A stretch of 64,000 bases of DNA from Prorocentrum cordatum (taxonomy: Eukaryota > Sar > Dinophyceae > Prorocentrales > Prorocentraceae): the NCBI GenBank assembly GCA_963575745.1, contig CAUYUJ010015749.1, positions 693,435-757,434 on the forward strand, given 5' to 3'. The position numbers and the translations under genes were made by a program. The notes under the pieces are model-generated. The model was not told the DNA's origin. It did not search any database and saw nothing but the letters and a program-made list of their open reading frames with translations. This document shows positions 11,311 to 20,959 of the stretch, one piece after another (the stretch's first letter is position 1; every line of letters starts with the position of its first letter).

Positions 11311-11570
11311 GGAGGCCGGCGGAGGGCGGCGGAGGGAGAGAAGAGTACGCCTCCGAGAGACGAGAACATTTTTTGCGGTTCAGGGTTTCCTTAATCGGCC
11401 AGGTGGCGCGTGAGCGCCCTCGTCTCCCACGCGGCGCGCCGCGCAGGCCGCCCGCGCAAGCCGCCGCGTGGGGTCGCGGCGTCATCGCGCGCAGGGCCCG
11501 TGCCTTCTCCGGCGCTGGCCTGCTGGGGCACAAGGCGTGGACCTCTCGTCGAGGAGCACATGGATGGCCT

Positions 11571-11735
11571 GAGCGTGATCTCTCGGAGGTCCGCGCTGAT
11601 GTCTTGCATGGGCGTTGGAGCTCCCTCCCTGGCGCGTGGAGCGCGCCAGGGGGCGGCGCCAGAGGCGCCGCCAGGGGGCTACAGCGCCGATCCAAGGAAT
11701 CAGCGGGGACCTCCGAGAGATCATGCTTATGCCAT
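11571..11735. mobile_element. Fold-back element family B, copy 2
   Basis: The arms CGTGATCTCTCGGAGGTCC and GGACCTCCGAGAGATCATGC are inverted. The centre is CTCCCTCCCTGGCGCGTGG then GCGCGCCAGGG and GGCGGCGCCAGAGGCGCCGC. Both arms carry CTCTCGGAGG, a local variant of the family's CTCGGAGG. Confidence 0.8.
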
Positions 11736-11742
11736 TACTCAG

Positions 11743-12203
11743 CGACGAGCGAAGGGGGGAAGTGAGAAGGAGAAGGCCTTCTCAGAAGGCGGCGGGACTT
11801 CTCAGAAACCCTCGCGCAGTCTGAGAGGTGTTGTGTGTGTGTGGGTGTCTCCGGGGAAGGCTTAGAACAGTCCTCAGAAGGCCATGGGAATACCGAGCCT
11901 TCTGAGTATGCCTTCTCCTTCTCGGGTTGACCCAAAATGGGGTCCAGCGACAAGGGGGTGGTGCAATAGATTTGGTGCAATAGATTTGTCGGGTTGCAAT
12001 ACATGTTGGGCGTGCAATAAATTCCAGGGCGCCAATGTAGTGCTGGACATGTGAATGCAATACGCTACTTGCAATAGGATGCAGTACAACTCTCCGGAGC
12101 AATACATTTACAATACGATTGCCCCAAATCTATTGTACCACCCCCTTGCAGCTGGACCCCCTCTTGGGCCACCCAGATTCTCACTTCCCCCTCGCTCGCC
12201 GCT
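11743..12203. mobile_element. TIR element family D, copy 3, split by another element
   Basis: The left part starts GACGAGCGAAGGGGGGAAGT and reads through family D blocks to CCTTCTCCTTCTC (11923). The right terminus TTCTCACTTCCCCCTCGCTC resumes at 12178. The 254 bp between is a different inserted element. Removing it and one TTCTC rebuilds a standard family D right end. Confidence 0.85.
11924..12177. mobile_element. TIR element nested in family D, 5-bp target duplication
   Basis: The ends read GGGTTGACCCAAAATGGGG and, inverted, CCCCCTCTTGGGCCACCC. The arms continue as GTCCAGCGACAAGGGGGTGG, giving about 50 bp of imperfect TIR. It is flanked by TTCTC at 11919-11923 and 12178-12182. The A/T-rich interior holds several GCAATA(C/G)A repeats. 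No other copy is visible here. Confidence 0.85.
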
Positions 12204-12254
12204 CCTTCTTGGTCCATGCGCACAACGTCTGGTCCATGCGCACAGCGTCTGCCG

Positions 12255-12390
12255 CTCCTTCTGAGAGGTGTTGTGCATCTCCGGGGAAGGCTCAGAAGAC
12301 TTCCCCGACGCCCAGGGGACGTCCGAGCCTCCTGAAGAGGCCTTCTCTCTTTCTTACTCCTCCCCCACTTCTCGCTCGCCGCCAAAACGT
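12255..12390. mobile_element. Partial family D element
   Basis: Contains the right half only: CTCCTTCTGAGAGGTGTTGT through CCTCCTGAAGAGGCCTTCTC to CTCGCTCGCCGCC. A TGGTCCATGCGCACA repeat (12212, 12231, and TGGCCCATGCGCACG near 12406) surrounds it. Confidence 0.55.
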
Positions 12391-12555
12391 GGGTTCTCCG
12401 ATCTTGGCCCATGCGCACGGCGTCTGGCGCCCCTGCCGTCTTGGCCAGCACGCCCGCCGGGCTCGCCAGCGCCCGTCCTGCATCCGGCTCTCTCTCGTTT
12501 TGCCATCCCGCGGGGCCCCGGCCGGTCCGCTGGGGCTCGGCACTTAGCTCGGGTG

Positions 12556-12897
12556 TTCAGTCGGGCACGTCCCTCTACGGGAGTAATACGTAAAGATAGT
12601 CGAAACAAGTTGTTCGGTATCGTTTAACCGATCCCCATGTCCATCCCCATCCCTTCGAGACCCCCACCAAATTACCCCCCCAGTTGGGGCTACACCCCCC
12701 GAAGCCCGAAGAGAACGACCCGTATCCCCATCTGGGGGGGGGGGTAAATCGGCCAGTGGGGCCCAGGCCACGCCGCTGGGGATGGGGATCGGTTAAACGA
12801 TATTCATGTTTTGTATCTTAGATTTGTGGGGGGCATTTTTGACTGTTTCTATTCTTCGTGAAAAATCCGCCTGCAGGAGGGGACATGCCCAGCCGAA
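12556..12897 (+). mobile_element. MITE family A, copy 2, containing a family C element
   Basis: The left end TTCAGTCGGGCACGTCCCTC and right end GGACATGCCCAGCCGAA are inverted. Flanking 8-mers CTCGGGTG (12548-12555) and CTCTGGTG (12898-12905) agree at 7 of 8 positions. A family C element (12615-12805) sits inside, so A inserted first and C later. Confidence 0.85.
12615..12805 (+). mobile_element. TIR element family C, copy 2 (nested)
   Basis: GGTATCGTTTAACCGATCCC to GGGGATCGGTTAAACGATA, intact and uninterrupted. It lies wholly within MITE A copy 2, which gives the relative order of insertion. Confidence 0.85.
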
Positions 12898-12974
12898 CTC
12901 TGGTGGCAGCCGGAGCGGCGAGAGGACCGGTGAGCCCAGCGGGCAGCCGTGGTGGGCACGGAGCGCGTCCGACG

Positions 12975-13192
12975 ATTCTCGGGGGCGGCCAAGAGGGGTG
13001 ATGACTATAGGGGGGTGGATATCATCATGGCGGGGGTCGGGATATCTCCCCAGATTGTTTTATGGCGCCTCTTCTCATTTCATCACGTCCTCGCCCCCCC
13101 CCACGCACCCCGTGGCCGCGCACATGCCGCCGGCCATGATTTGCGCCCCCCCTCTTGGACGCCCCCCTCTTGGTCGCCCCCGATATTAGTGT
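12975..13192. mobile_element. TIR element family J, copy 1
   Basis: The left end TCGGGGGCGGCCAAGAGGGG and right end CTTGGTCGCCCCCGA are inverted. The interior has GGATATCATCATGGCGGGGG and CCGGCCATGATTTGCGCCCC. The second copy, 61298-61494, splits a candidate exon. Confidence 0.75.
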
Positions 13193-13542
13193 GGGCCGCA
13201 TGTGTCCCTCCTGCACTGGCTTGGACGCTCAGATTTGCCTTCCCGCTGCCCCACAATAAGCCAGGGCCACTCCTTGCCTATGGTCGAACGGACGGGGGGG
13301 GGTCCTTCGCCTGCTCGTGGGGGTCAGCCCTCCGTGGTTATCTCATCGAACGTCTCTTCCCTGCTTTTTTGTATTGGCAGTTCCTTTGGACATTCTTCGC
13401 CCGGACCCGTATGGTTCTCAGAAGCGATGCTTTCTTTAGTTTGCCCTTCGCCGACTCTGACCCAGCGAATGAAGTCTGACATCGGGTAGCAGGGGAATGA
13501 GAGGCAGTCGCAGGACCTGGCCATCTTCTTTCGAGTCAGCAA

Positions 13543-13675
13543 CAGACACGTTCGGAGGTCCGCGCGGATTTCTTGGGCCGGCGCGCCAGGGGCAGCGCCC
13601 GAGGCGCCGCCAGGGGGTCGAGCGCCAGTCCGAGAAATTTGCGCTGACCTCCGACAGTTCCTGTTTGTGGATGGC
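13543..13675. mobile_element. Fold-back element family B, copy 3
   Basis: GTTCGGAGGTCCGCGCGGAT pairs with the right arm GCGCTGACCTCCGAC. The short centre has GGCGCGCCAGGGGC and GAGGCGCCGCC. This is a shortened copy. Flanking DNA could be exon (CAGCAACAG to the left, ACAG then TTCCTGTTTGTG to the right), but the frame is ambiguous. Confidence 0.75.
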
Positions 13676-14299
13676 TGTCCTTCCTCGAGGATGAGGGGCA
13701 ACAGTAGGAGGGACAGGCTGCAGGGGGGACGCATCGATCCCCGAGCGCCCATCCCTCGCCGCTGTATGCGCCCGACATGGCCCACACCGCCCAGGAGCGT
13801 CCTGTCTTCCGCCATCGGGAGCGCATCCCCGATCTGCCGGCGATGCACAGTTGAAACCGACAGTACCCGTCGGTCGTTGAAAGTTGATGTTTTGGGATCC
13901 CCAGAAGCCAAGCTACCTCAAGCGCTTTCCTTACTGCTTCTGGATTCGAAATTATCTTGCTGCGTTTTGCTTTTCTCTGGGATAGCCCGAGCCCAACCTA
14001 CTTGATCCGCCTTCCTAGTGCATGTTTTGACCTGCTTCTTCCGACCGACGCGTAAGGATGGGTAGCTCCGATCCCAGCCGATGCTGCCCCCCCCTGCGCC
14101 TCATCGTTTGCCGCCGCTCTCGCAGAGAAGCGCCTGACTTTGGCGGTATCCTTCAACTTCCTGCCAGCGCGCCCAGGCGGATGCAAGGCAACTGTCTGTC
14201 TGCTTCCCCCCTCCTGATCCTTCCTCGCCCCATTCTTTTCCTCCTCCTCCTCCTCCTCATCCGCCTCCTCCTCGTCTTCCGACAGTTTCCCTGACTCTC

Positions 14300-14480
14300 G
14301 CCGGGCCCCGGGACCCTCAGAAAGCGACTCGGGATGAAGAGCCGGTCTTGGGGAAGGGGTCGGGACTTCCGGGGACCCCGTACAGAAGAAAACAGGGCAG
14401 CGCATGCCAGGGGGGGCCCCTCCCTCTCCCAGGACCGGCTTCGCATCCCTCGACGGTCCTCTGGCCCCCGGCGAGCGACC
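14300..14480 (+). repeat. Dispersed repeat F, copy
   Basis: Contains GGGCCCCGGGACCCTCAG, ACTCGGGATGAAGAGCCGGT and GGGTCGGGACTTCCGGGGAC. These blocks recur in order at 15605-15740, 28970-29070, 30000-30110, 33655-33920, 40675-40850 and 45045-45225, and inverted at 30700-30840, 48690-48850 and 49430-49600. Complete copies run about 170-200 bp, with AAATCACGACG-type sequence at both ends. Confidence 0.65.
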
Positions 14481-14549
14481 CCAGGAGCCGAAAGCTGGCA
14501 CAGAGTCTCCCCCCGCGAGTTATGTTCACGACGTGAGGGGGTTTTCTGT

Positions 14550-14730
14550 GATGGGCCTGTTTTCCACCACCACCACCACCACCACCACCATAAGTTGGAT
14601 GGGGGAAGGAGGAGGAGGACGAGGAAGAGGAGGACGAGGAGGAGGAGGAGGAGGAGGAGGAGGAGGAGGAGGAGGAGGACCCCCTCCCCCCTTCAACTTC
14701 TGGGTGGTGGTGGTGGAAAACAGGCCCATC
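14550..14730. mobile_element. TIR element family K with a (GGA)n core
   Basis: GATGGGCCTGTTTTCCACC on the left and GGTGGAAAACAGGCCCATC on the right are exact inverted ends. AAGTTGG and CAACTTC lie just inside each arm, and the centre is a GGA array. The copy at 43398-43565 has the same ends but a TCC core, so here a microsatellite is internal to a mobile element. Confidence 0.8.
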
Positions 14731-14876
14731 ATTGTGGGTGGGTCCTCCCCGATCTCCCCCCCCCGTCGCAGCTGAGAAAGAGGAGCAGCAGGAGCCGCAG
14801 GAGGCAGAGGCAGGGCACCCCGCCTTCGCTGTGCCTCCCCTGGCTCGGGGCAGGCACAGCCGCAGGACGCCTAGGT

Positions 14877-15036
14877 TGAAGTCGGGCCTGGCCCTCTGCA
14901 GGAGGAACGGTCAAAAATAGTCTAAAACAGTCTGGGGTCGATTTCTAGAGTATTTTTTCTGTTGTTTTGAATCTTTTGGGGATATTTTACATTTTTCCTC
15001 CAAAATCCCCTCCGTCGTGGGACAGGCCCGACCTAA
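14877..15036 (+). mobile_element. MITE family A, copy 3, built like a seamless GT-AG intron
   Basis: The ends are TGAAGTCGGGCCTGGCCCTC and GGGACAGGCCCGACCTAA. Flanking 8-mers GCCTAGGT are identical (14869-14876 and 15037-15044). Because the target repeat contains AGGT, a donor AG|GT in the left copy and an acceptor AG|GT in the right copy would remove the element and restore the original sequence exactly. The interior is T-rich. Confidence 0.9.
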
Positions 15037-15089
15037 GCCTAGGTGCTCGTTTGGGGGACCTTCCTGGGGTCCACCTAAAGAATCTGTTC

Positions 15090-15165
15090 GACCCCACTTC
15101 GACTCAAGTTCGACTCAGTTTCGACTCAGGTTCGACTCAGGTTCGACTCGAATCGACGGACGTTC
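15090..15165. repeat. TTCGACTCAGG short tandem repeat
   Basis: Five to six 9-12 bp units of TTCGACTCAGG/TTCGACTC, followed by TTCGACGCA variants to about 15185. Confidence 0.85.
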
Positions 15166-15302
15166 GACGCAGCTTCGACGCACGAGTGGAGCGAGTGGCT
15201 CCAGGAAGGTTCCCAGACTGGACAGCCAAGGGTGCCAAACGGCCGCATGATGGATCGTAAGGCTTTGTATTTGTTTCATCAGCGCCGCCGCCCCACGATT
15301 AG

Positions 15303-15474
15303 GTGAAGAACACGTTCATTCACGATTTCGGCACGGGCGCCGAGGAGGTGCCCATCCACGCGGCGCGGCGCTGCCACTCCGAGCCCCCGCTGCGCACCCC
15401 CGCCACGGGGGCGGGCGGCCCTGCAGCGGAGCTGGAGCCGGAGGTCCCACGGGGGCCTCGGGCAGGAAGAGAGG
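15303..15474 (+). CDS. Exon with the dinoflagellate VKNTF...RRCHSEP motif
   Basis: The exon follows an acceptor ending CGATTAG. It reads in phase 0 from VKNTFIHDFGTG through RRCHSEPPLRTP to an Ala/Gly/Pro-rich stretch, with a donor at GAG|GTGATG. From memory, a (V/L)(K/R)NTF(I/L) block followed by RR.(S/H)S(A/E/D)P recurs near the start of many predicted dinoflagellate proteins, including RNA-binding ones. The function of this protein is unknown. The following (TCC)n DNA is probably intron. No downstream exon could be tied to it. Confidence 0.55.
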
Positions 15475-15489
15475 GTGATGGTGATGTTC

Positions 15490-15590
15490 CTCCTCCCCCT
15501 CCCTCTCCTCCTCCTCCTGCTCCTCCTCCTCCTCCTCCTTCTCCGCCTCCTCCGCCTTCTCCGCCTCCGCCTCCTCCTCCTCCCCAGACA
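15490..15590. repeat. (TCC)n tract
   Basis: Pyrimidine triplets with CCGCCT variants, just after the candidate donor of the 15303-15474 exon. Confidence 0.85.
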
Positions 15591-15849
15591 AGCTCACGTC
15601 GTGAGCAAAAACACGACGGGAGGTTTTCGATAGTTTTCGGCCTCTGGGGACCTCGCGGGGTCCCAGGGCCGCAACGGAAACGACTCGGGACGAAGAGCTG
15701 GTCCTGGAGGAAAGGGTCGGGATTTCCGAGGACCCCTTTCGAGCAACACCGAGACATCGCATGCCTGGGCCCTCCTCCTCCTCGAGGAGCACCAAGATCC
15801 ATGAGTCGCCCAAACAGTAGGAGTTCTGACTTCGTTGTCTACGTGAAGT

Positions 15850-16125
15850 GGGCCTGGGTGCAGGGCTGGCGGCTCCGTGGTCGCCGTCGCCGCCCCGTCG
15901 CCGCCTCGTCGCCGCCCCGCGTTCTGGGCCCGGGTGCCGGTCTGACGGCTCCGTGGTCGCCGTCGCCGCCCCGTCGCCGCCTCATGGCCGCCCGTCGTCC
16001 GGGCCCGGGTGCCGGTCTGTCGGCTCTGTGGTCGCCGTCGCCGCCCCGTCGCCGCCCGTCGTCGGGGCCGGGGTGCCAGCCCGTCGGCTCCGCAGCCGCC
16101 GTCGCCGCCCCGTCGCCAGCTGGAT
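15850..16125 (+). repeat. ~70-75-bp GC-rich minisatellite, four units
   Basis: Units start near 15850 (GCCTGGGTGCAGGGCTGG), 15930 (GCCCGGGTGCCGGTCTGA), 16005 and 16068. Each contains a CCGTCGCCGCC array. Frames across it are open only because stops are absent. Confidence 0.8.
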
Positions 16126-16259
16126 TAAAGCACAGAGACAACACCACAGATGTTGCACCGCGTATGTAGCACAACATAGACTGCACAGCCTTTGGTCGCA
16201 CATCATGGATTGCACCACCTAGATTGCACCGCATAGACTGCTCCACACAGACTGCGCAA

Positions 16260-16290
<31 letters not shown>
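16125..16290. repeat. Degenerate CATAGACTGCAC repeats with an (AT)n run
   Basis: Several 17-20 bp units around ATAGACTGCAC (16167, 16208, 16226, 16242), then an AT microsatellite at 16261-16286. Confidence 0.75.
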
Positions 16291-16293
<3 letters not shown>

Positions 16294-16797
16294 CATTGCC
16301 ACAGACAATGTTTGGGCTCCACACTGGCTAGCATGTGTACACACTGATAATCGCAGGCCGTCTTCGATCTCTTGCGACGCTGGGTCATCGGACATCCCCG
16401 CTGGGGTTCACTTGGCTGCAGCAGTATTTCACATCCTGACCCCCGGTCGTTTTTTCGGAAATCTGACCCGCAGGGGTAGGGTTCACACGTGGCTGCCCAT
16501 GTGAGTCATGGTGATGTTCCTCCTCCGCCTCGTCCTCGGTGGGAAAGTCTGCATGCAGGCATACACATGGTTCATTTCTAAGTATTCGAAAGTTCTTTGT
16601 TTTTGTTGGGGAGGGCAAGATCCTTTCATATCTGATTGATCTATCCTGGGCCTCGTCCTGGCCACTGGGGGGCCAGGAGCAATTAGAAACGAGCACAGTT
16701 GGAGATGAGCACGATTAGACATGAACGACGTGTACACATACACTTTCGGATGCAGCTCCTGGGAGTTCAAATTCTGATTTTGCCCTGGTCCGAAGTC

Positions 16798-16880
16798 CGG
16801 CTTAATCCGGCTTAATCCCGCTGAATCCCGCTGAATCCCGCTTAATCCGGCTTAATTTGGCTGAATCCTGCTTGGTCCGA
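16798..16880. repeat. 10-bp tandem repeat (CTTAATCCGG / CTGAATCCCG)
   Basis: Eight consecutive 10-bp units alternating CTTAATCCGG and CTGAATCCCG forms. Confidence 0.9.
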
Positions 16881-16980
16881 GGCCCACTCCGGCGTAACAG
16901 CCCCCCAAATGGGGCCCAATCCTCCGTAGTCATTCCGACGAAGACCTCCCAGCAGTTGCCTCCTCATACATACACTGTCG

Positions 16981-17130
16981 CAGGTTCGCTCGGATTTCTT
17001 GGCCTGGCGCTGGCCCTCGCCCCCCCTCCCCGCCGGCGCCCCTGGCGCGCCGCCCCCTCGCGCGCCCCGCGCTCCCGGGGGGCGAGGCGTCCAGCGCCGA
17101 CCACAGAAATCAGGAGGGAAAGAGCCCACA
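16981..17130. mobile_element. Fold-back element family B, copy 4 (diverged)
   Basis: GGTTCGCTCGGATTTCTTGG on the left and GCGCCGACCACAGAAATC on the right form the hairpin. The centre is GCGCCCCTGGCGCGCCGC. The outer arms no longer pair well. Confidence 0.6.
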
Positions 17131-17349
17131 GACACAATGAATCGTCGATTCCCCCGGAAAGATGGGAAAATATGGGAAGTGGGGGAAGACAACAACCCAG
17201 AGTACACGGGAAAATAGGGGGAAGCCTCCTACTGGTGCCTACTTGTTTGTGCGTCCCCGGGCCCCTTCAAGAAATCCGCCCAGACCTCGGAGAGCCAGTG
17301 TCCATGCGCCGTCCCCGTTACCTGTGCCAGTCTAGCTCCGTCTCCTCCT

Positions 17350-17560
17350 CCGCCCGTCGCCCTCTTTTCGGCGGCTCGCCGAGGGGGGAGGGCGAGGGGG
17401 ATCCCTTCTCAGAAGGCGGCGCCGCTTCTCAGCAGCCCTCCTCTTCCTCCTCCGCCCGTCGCCCTCTCCTCGGCGGCTCGTCGAGGGGGGGGAGGTGAGG
17501 GGTGTCCCTTTTAAACAAAACGGCACCACTTCTCAGCAGCCCTCTGGCCTTCTGGGAGGG
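17350..17560. mobile_element. Family D-related element, rearranged
   Basis: Two adjacent blocks of CTCGGCGGCTCG(C/T)(C/T)GAGGGGGG plus CTTCTCAGCAGCCCTC, about 110 bp apart. It looks like an internally duplicated family D copy. Confidence 0.5.
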
Positions 17561-17654
17561 CCCCGCGCTGCTCCGGAGGGCCGGAGGTCGACGGCGCCCT
17601 CGGGAGGCCCGCGCCATCTGCCTTCCCGCCTGGGCGCGCCGCGGGCTCTCCCCC

Positions 17655-18075
17655 GCCACCTCCTCCTCCTCCTCCTCCTCCTCCTCCTCCTCCTCCTCCT
17701 CCTCCTCTTCCCCCTTCTCCTCCACCTCCTCTTCCTCCTCCTCCTCCTCCTACTCCTCCTCCTCCTCCTCCTCCTCCTTTCGCAATCTCTCCGAGGTCCT
17801 CTGAGCGGTCGAGGCTTAATCGTAACCGACATGGTCGCAAATCCGTAACTCCGTAACTCCGTAACTCCTCCCCCTCCTCCCCTCCTCCCTCCTCCTCCTC
17901 CCTCCTCCTCCTCCTCCTCCTCCTCCTCCTCCTCCTCCTCCCCCTCCCCCTCCTCCTCCCCCTCCTTTTTTTTTTTGCGCACGCCGCTGGGCGCTGCGCC
18001 CGTGGCGTAAGCTTCCTCCTCCTCCTCCTCCTCCTCCTCCTCCTCCTCCTCCTCCTCCTCCTCCTCCTCCTCTTT
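17655..18075. repeat. Cluster of three (TCC)n tracts
   Basis: Tracts at 17655-17785, 17865-17965 and 18012-18075. They are separated by unique segments, including CCGTAACT repeated three times at 17843-17868 and a T10 run near 17966. Confidence 0.9.
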
Positions 18076-18274
18076 CCGGCGGCGGGCGAGAGGGAGAAGT
18101 GAGAAGTAGAAGGCCTGCTCTGAAGGCGGCGGGACTTCTCAGGAGCTCTGGCGCCTTCTCAGAAGTTGTCTGCGTCGTCAAGGAAGGCTTAGAAAACTTG
18201 TCAGAAGAACAGGGGGATTCCGAGCCTTCTGAGAAGGATTTCTCCTTCTCACTTCCCCCCCTCGCTCGCCGCCG
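18076..18274. mobile_element. TIR element family D, copy 4 (best preserved)
   Basis: From CCGGCGGCGGGCGAGAGGGA with GAAGTGAGAAG to CTTCTCACTTCCCCCC and TCGCTCGCCGCC. Arms pair over about 60 bp. The interior has CTTCTCAGAAGTTGTCTGCG. It ends about 120 bp before the LINE target site. Confidence 0.75.
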
Positions 18275-18406
18275 ACACTTGCCCTTCGACTCTGCGCAAC
18301 CGTGGACCTGTATCCGGCAGAGCTGGGGCGGGCTTCGCTCCCAGGCCCAGATGCGAAGCGGAATTCTTCCTGCCACCTGATCATCATCCTCTTCTTTCCC
18401 CGTGCC

Positions 18407-18428
18407 TCCGTAGCCATTTTGGCCCAAT
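18407..18428 (+). other. Relic of the dinoflagellate spliced leader (DinoSL)
   Basis: TCCGTAGCCATTTTGGCCCA followed by AT. Against the known 22-nt leader (D-CCGTAGCCATTTTGGCTCAA-G) it differs only at C for T at position 18 and T for G at the last position. It lies exactly at the 5' boundary defined by the LINE target repeat. It therefore reads as the capped leader of a trans-spliced transcript copied back into DNA. Confidence 0.85.
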
Positions 18429-18437
18429 ATGATTCTA

Positions 18438-18467
18438 CCCCAGCGGTGTCCAATGGACACCGTTGGG
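18438..18467 (+). other. Hairpin in the LINE 5' leader
   Basis: CCCAGCGGTGTCCA pairs with TGGACACCGTTGGG with one G-T type mismatch and a 2-nt loop. It lies 10 nt downstream of the leader relic. Its role is unknown; it could influence translation or template recognition. Confidence 0.6.
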
Positions 18468-18611
18468 CCGCGGCCAGCTTCCGTTTTCTTCCCGCCACAA
18501 TCAGGGAACTGCGGGTGCCCAATTCCATGTTCAGCCCTCATTGTTTGTGTGTTGCGGTCTTCATATCCTGTGGAGTGATTGGTCGCGTGGCTGCAAGCTA
18601 TGCGATTTCAC

Positions 18612-19705
18612 CATGCCAGGCGCTGACGACAAGCAAGGTTATTCCGTCGGCGAAGGTGGCAAGCGTCCGAGCCCCCCCCTACGATGCAGCCTCCAAGTAA
18701 CAAGCTCAGACAGTTCCACCTTGCCTCCGACAGCAGCTCGAGGAAACGCTTGCCGCGCAGGTAACAGTCGCCGCCTCAGGGTTCGAAACCACCGCCCGGT
18801 CCGTTGTGGAATCCGCCCGCTCGCAGTTCCTCGCCCCCATCACTTCCATCGCCACTGACTTCAAGACCAGGCATGAGCGAACCGAGAGGGACCGACAGGA
18901 CACCAAAGCCATAATTTCAGCCACGAAAGTGGCCACCCGAGAACTACGAGTATCAGTCAACAAGCTCCAGAAGATCGCGGACGACTCTGAGCCCCGCAAC
19001 CCAGGCATCGACGTGGCCAACCTCTGGACCTGGGACAGATGTGCCGACCCATGCACCTTCTGGTGGGGATGCGCAGCTCCCTTCGGCATCGGCGATTCGA
19101 GATTTTGCTGGACTCGTAACTCGAGGCGGCCCAAGTCAACGGCAACCACATATCGCTTAACACCCCGGGCATCAGCGCGCGTCCCAGCTTCACCCTCACT
19201 GGCGGCACAGTGGTTGCTGAACCGCGAGCACGGCGCCTCCACGAAACATGTCGCGTCGGACGAGTATGGCGCGACTTCACTCAATTTATTGGCAGCGGTG
19301 CTCCTACGGCGCTGCGCGTGCCTGCCGATAAGAGCCCACGAACAGCGCGCCGAGGAGTCAACTTCAAGCGCTTGGGCAACCTCATCAACAACGCTTCGAC
19401 CGACCACTACTCCCTCCGCTTGCGCAGGAGCCAGGTCTCCATCTCATACTAGAATGAGGTTTGGGTTCAGCCGCGCGTGGGCAGATCTCCGGATGAGCCG
19501 GCTACCGTGCGCTGGACAGCCGCTGCAGCACGACGCGGCATCAATGACCAGCAGCAAAACATTATCCACGCTCTGGCCTCCGCACAGTGGCCCGAGCCCT
19601 CGCTGGGCCCCCGCCCAAGGAGCGCGGCATGAACATCGCCTTCTGGATCGCGCAGGCTCTAGAAACGCCGCCTTCTCCGACCTCTACTTGGCCAGCGGGC
19701 CTTGA
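18612..19705 (+). pseudogene. LINE ORF1-like region (coiled coil plus RRM-like)
   Basis: The first in-frame ATG begins MPGADDKQG. After a frame change the sequence reads LRQQLEETLAAQVTV then SARSQFLAPITSIATDF and a charged helical stretch (KTRHERTERDRQD). Further on, another frame reads VWRDFTQFIGSG then RVPADKSPRTARRGVNFKRL. From memory, dinoflagellate LINE proteins have the same VDKSPK...RKE/K-type RRM-like block at this place. At least three frameshifts and a stop after VSISY show decay. Expected role: RNA binding by the element's ribonucleoprotein. Confidence 0.6.
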
Positions 19706-19740
19706 TCGCGCTGCAGTAGACGCGCGGCGCCGCCGTCGAC

Positions 19741-20420
19741 GTGGACATCCTCGCGCGCTCCGCGCAGCACAGGTACCTGGCATTCCACTCCAGCGCCGCG
19801 AACTCCACTTCGGCCGGCGGCGTTGGCTTTCTCGCCCCCCTCGACCAGGTCGAGCTCAGCCGCCCGCCCGAAGAGCGACCGCCGCGCGCCTTCGCAGAGG
19901 TCGTTCCAGGGCGAGCAGCAGGGCTCAGAATTGCGGGCACCACCCGCAAATGCGACGTCGCTGCGCTGAACATTCACAACCAAGAGCTGTCCCCGAGCGA
20001 CAGAGAGGCGACGCGACATCAATGGCGCCCGTTGCTACGCCATGCTGCCGACGGCCCTCTCAAGCGCACCGTTATCACGCCGGGCGACTGCGACGCGTCC
20101 GAGCACGCCCCCAGGAGCACCAGCGCGCCGATTGGCTCGAATGCGATCGAGGCCCATCGCCGCCAATACCAGCCGACCATCTGGAATCAGCTGCTCTATG
20201 ACATGCTAGAGATCACGACCCTCTCCACCGCGCGTCGCGCCATCGCCAAACTCGCCGAGAGCACGATTGACCGCTTCTCCACCTCGCTGCCGTAGCACAT
20301 GTGCATGATGGACATTCTGTTCAATGTTGATGACGTTTTCTTGTAAGGCGCCAGTAGAACGATGATTTATCGCGTGATCTTGCATATTCGCGTCTGCCCT
20401 GCTCGCGGCCCGCCGCCTCA
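19741..20420 (+). pseudogene. LINE endonuclease (EEP/AP-type) region, degenerate
   Basis: The frame from 19741 reads AFHSSAANSTSAGGVGFLAP, then FAEVVPGRAAGLRIAG, then DVAALNIHNQELS and VITPGDCD. Position and pattern fit an exonuclease-endonuclease-phosphatase domain: GGV strand, VVPGR, a xxxNIHNxxL strand, and a GDFN-like motif decayed to GDCD. It would nick target DNA for priming. Stops after 20295 and loss of the GDFN asparagine indicate inactivity. The assignment rests on motif order, not on a search. Confidence 0.55.
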
Positions 20421-20959
20421 TGAGTGCGCCGCGCCCGCCTTCGTCTTCGACTTGCCGCGCTGCGCGCGCCACTGCAATCCCTTCGCCGAGACGCGCGACA
20501 TGACCCATGCCCCGCACCCCTCTGGTGGAATTTCCAGAAATCCCCAGCGCGCGAGACCGCCAGCCGCGCGATCGACGCGTCGACCTCCGCCCCAGCCGCC
20601 GAACTCACTGCGCACATGGGCACCGTCAGCAAGGAGTTTCGCGGCACGGCCCCCCGCAGCATCGCCAGAACCGCATGCGCCGGGGGTCAGTCTCGCGAAG
20701 AAGCTGATCGACGGCACCGACATCGGCCGCAAGCACGCCGCGATGGATGATCACCAAGTTCCGTTGACAGACCCCGACGCTTCCACGCGAGAGACCGCTG
20801 AGGCTCGCGCCAGCCTGAACGAAGGAAGCCGCGCAAATGTTGCTGCTCGCTGCCGCGCTGCGCGCGCAGCGCCGCGTTGCTCTCGGAGATCGCCAGCGCC
20901 AGCGCTCGCGTCGCGAAGCTCGCACAGGCGAAATCTGGAAGCCGTTCGCTCGCCGTCTG

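Noticed and set aside
11924-11945. GACCCAAAATGGGGTCC as an inverted spliced-leader relic
   Set aside because: The similarity is limited to CCAAAATGG, and the sequence is explained as the terminus of the nested TIR element.
18706-19407. A 233-codon minus-strand frame over the LINE
   Set aside because: Shadow of the plus-strand ORF1-like region, which has the recognisable motifs.
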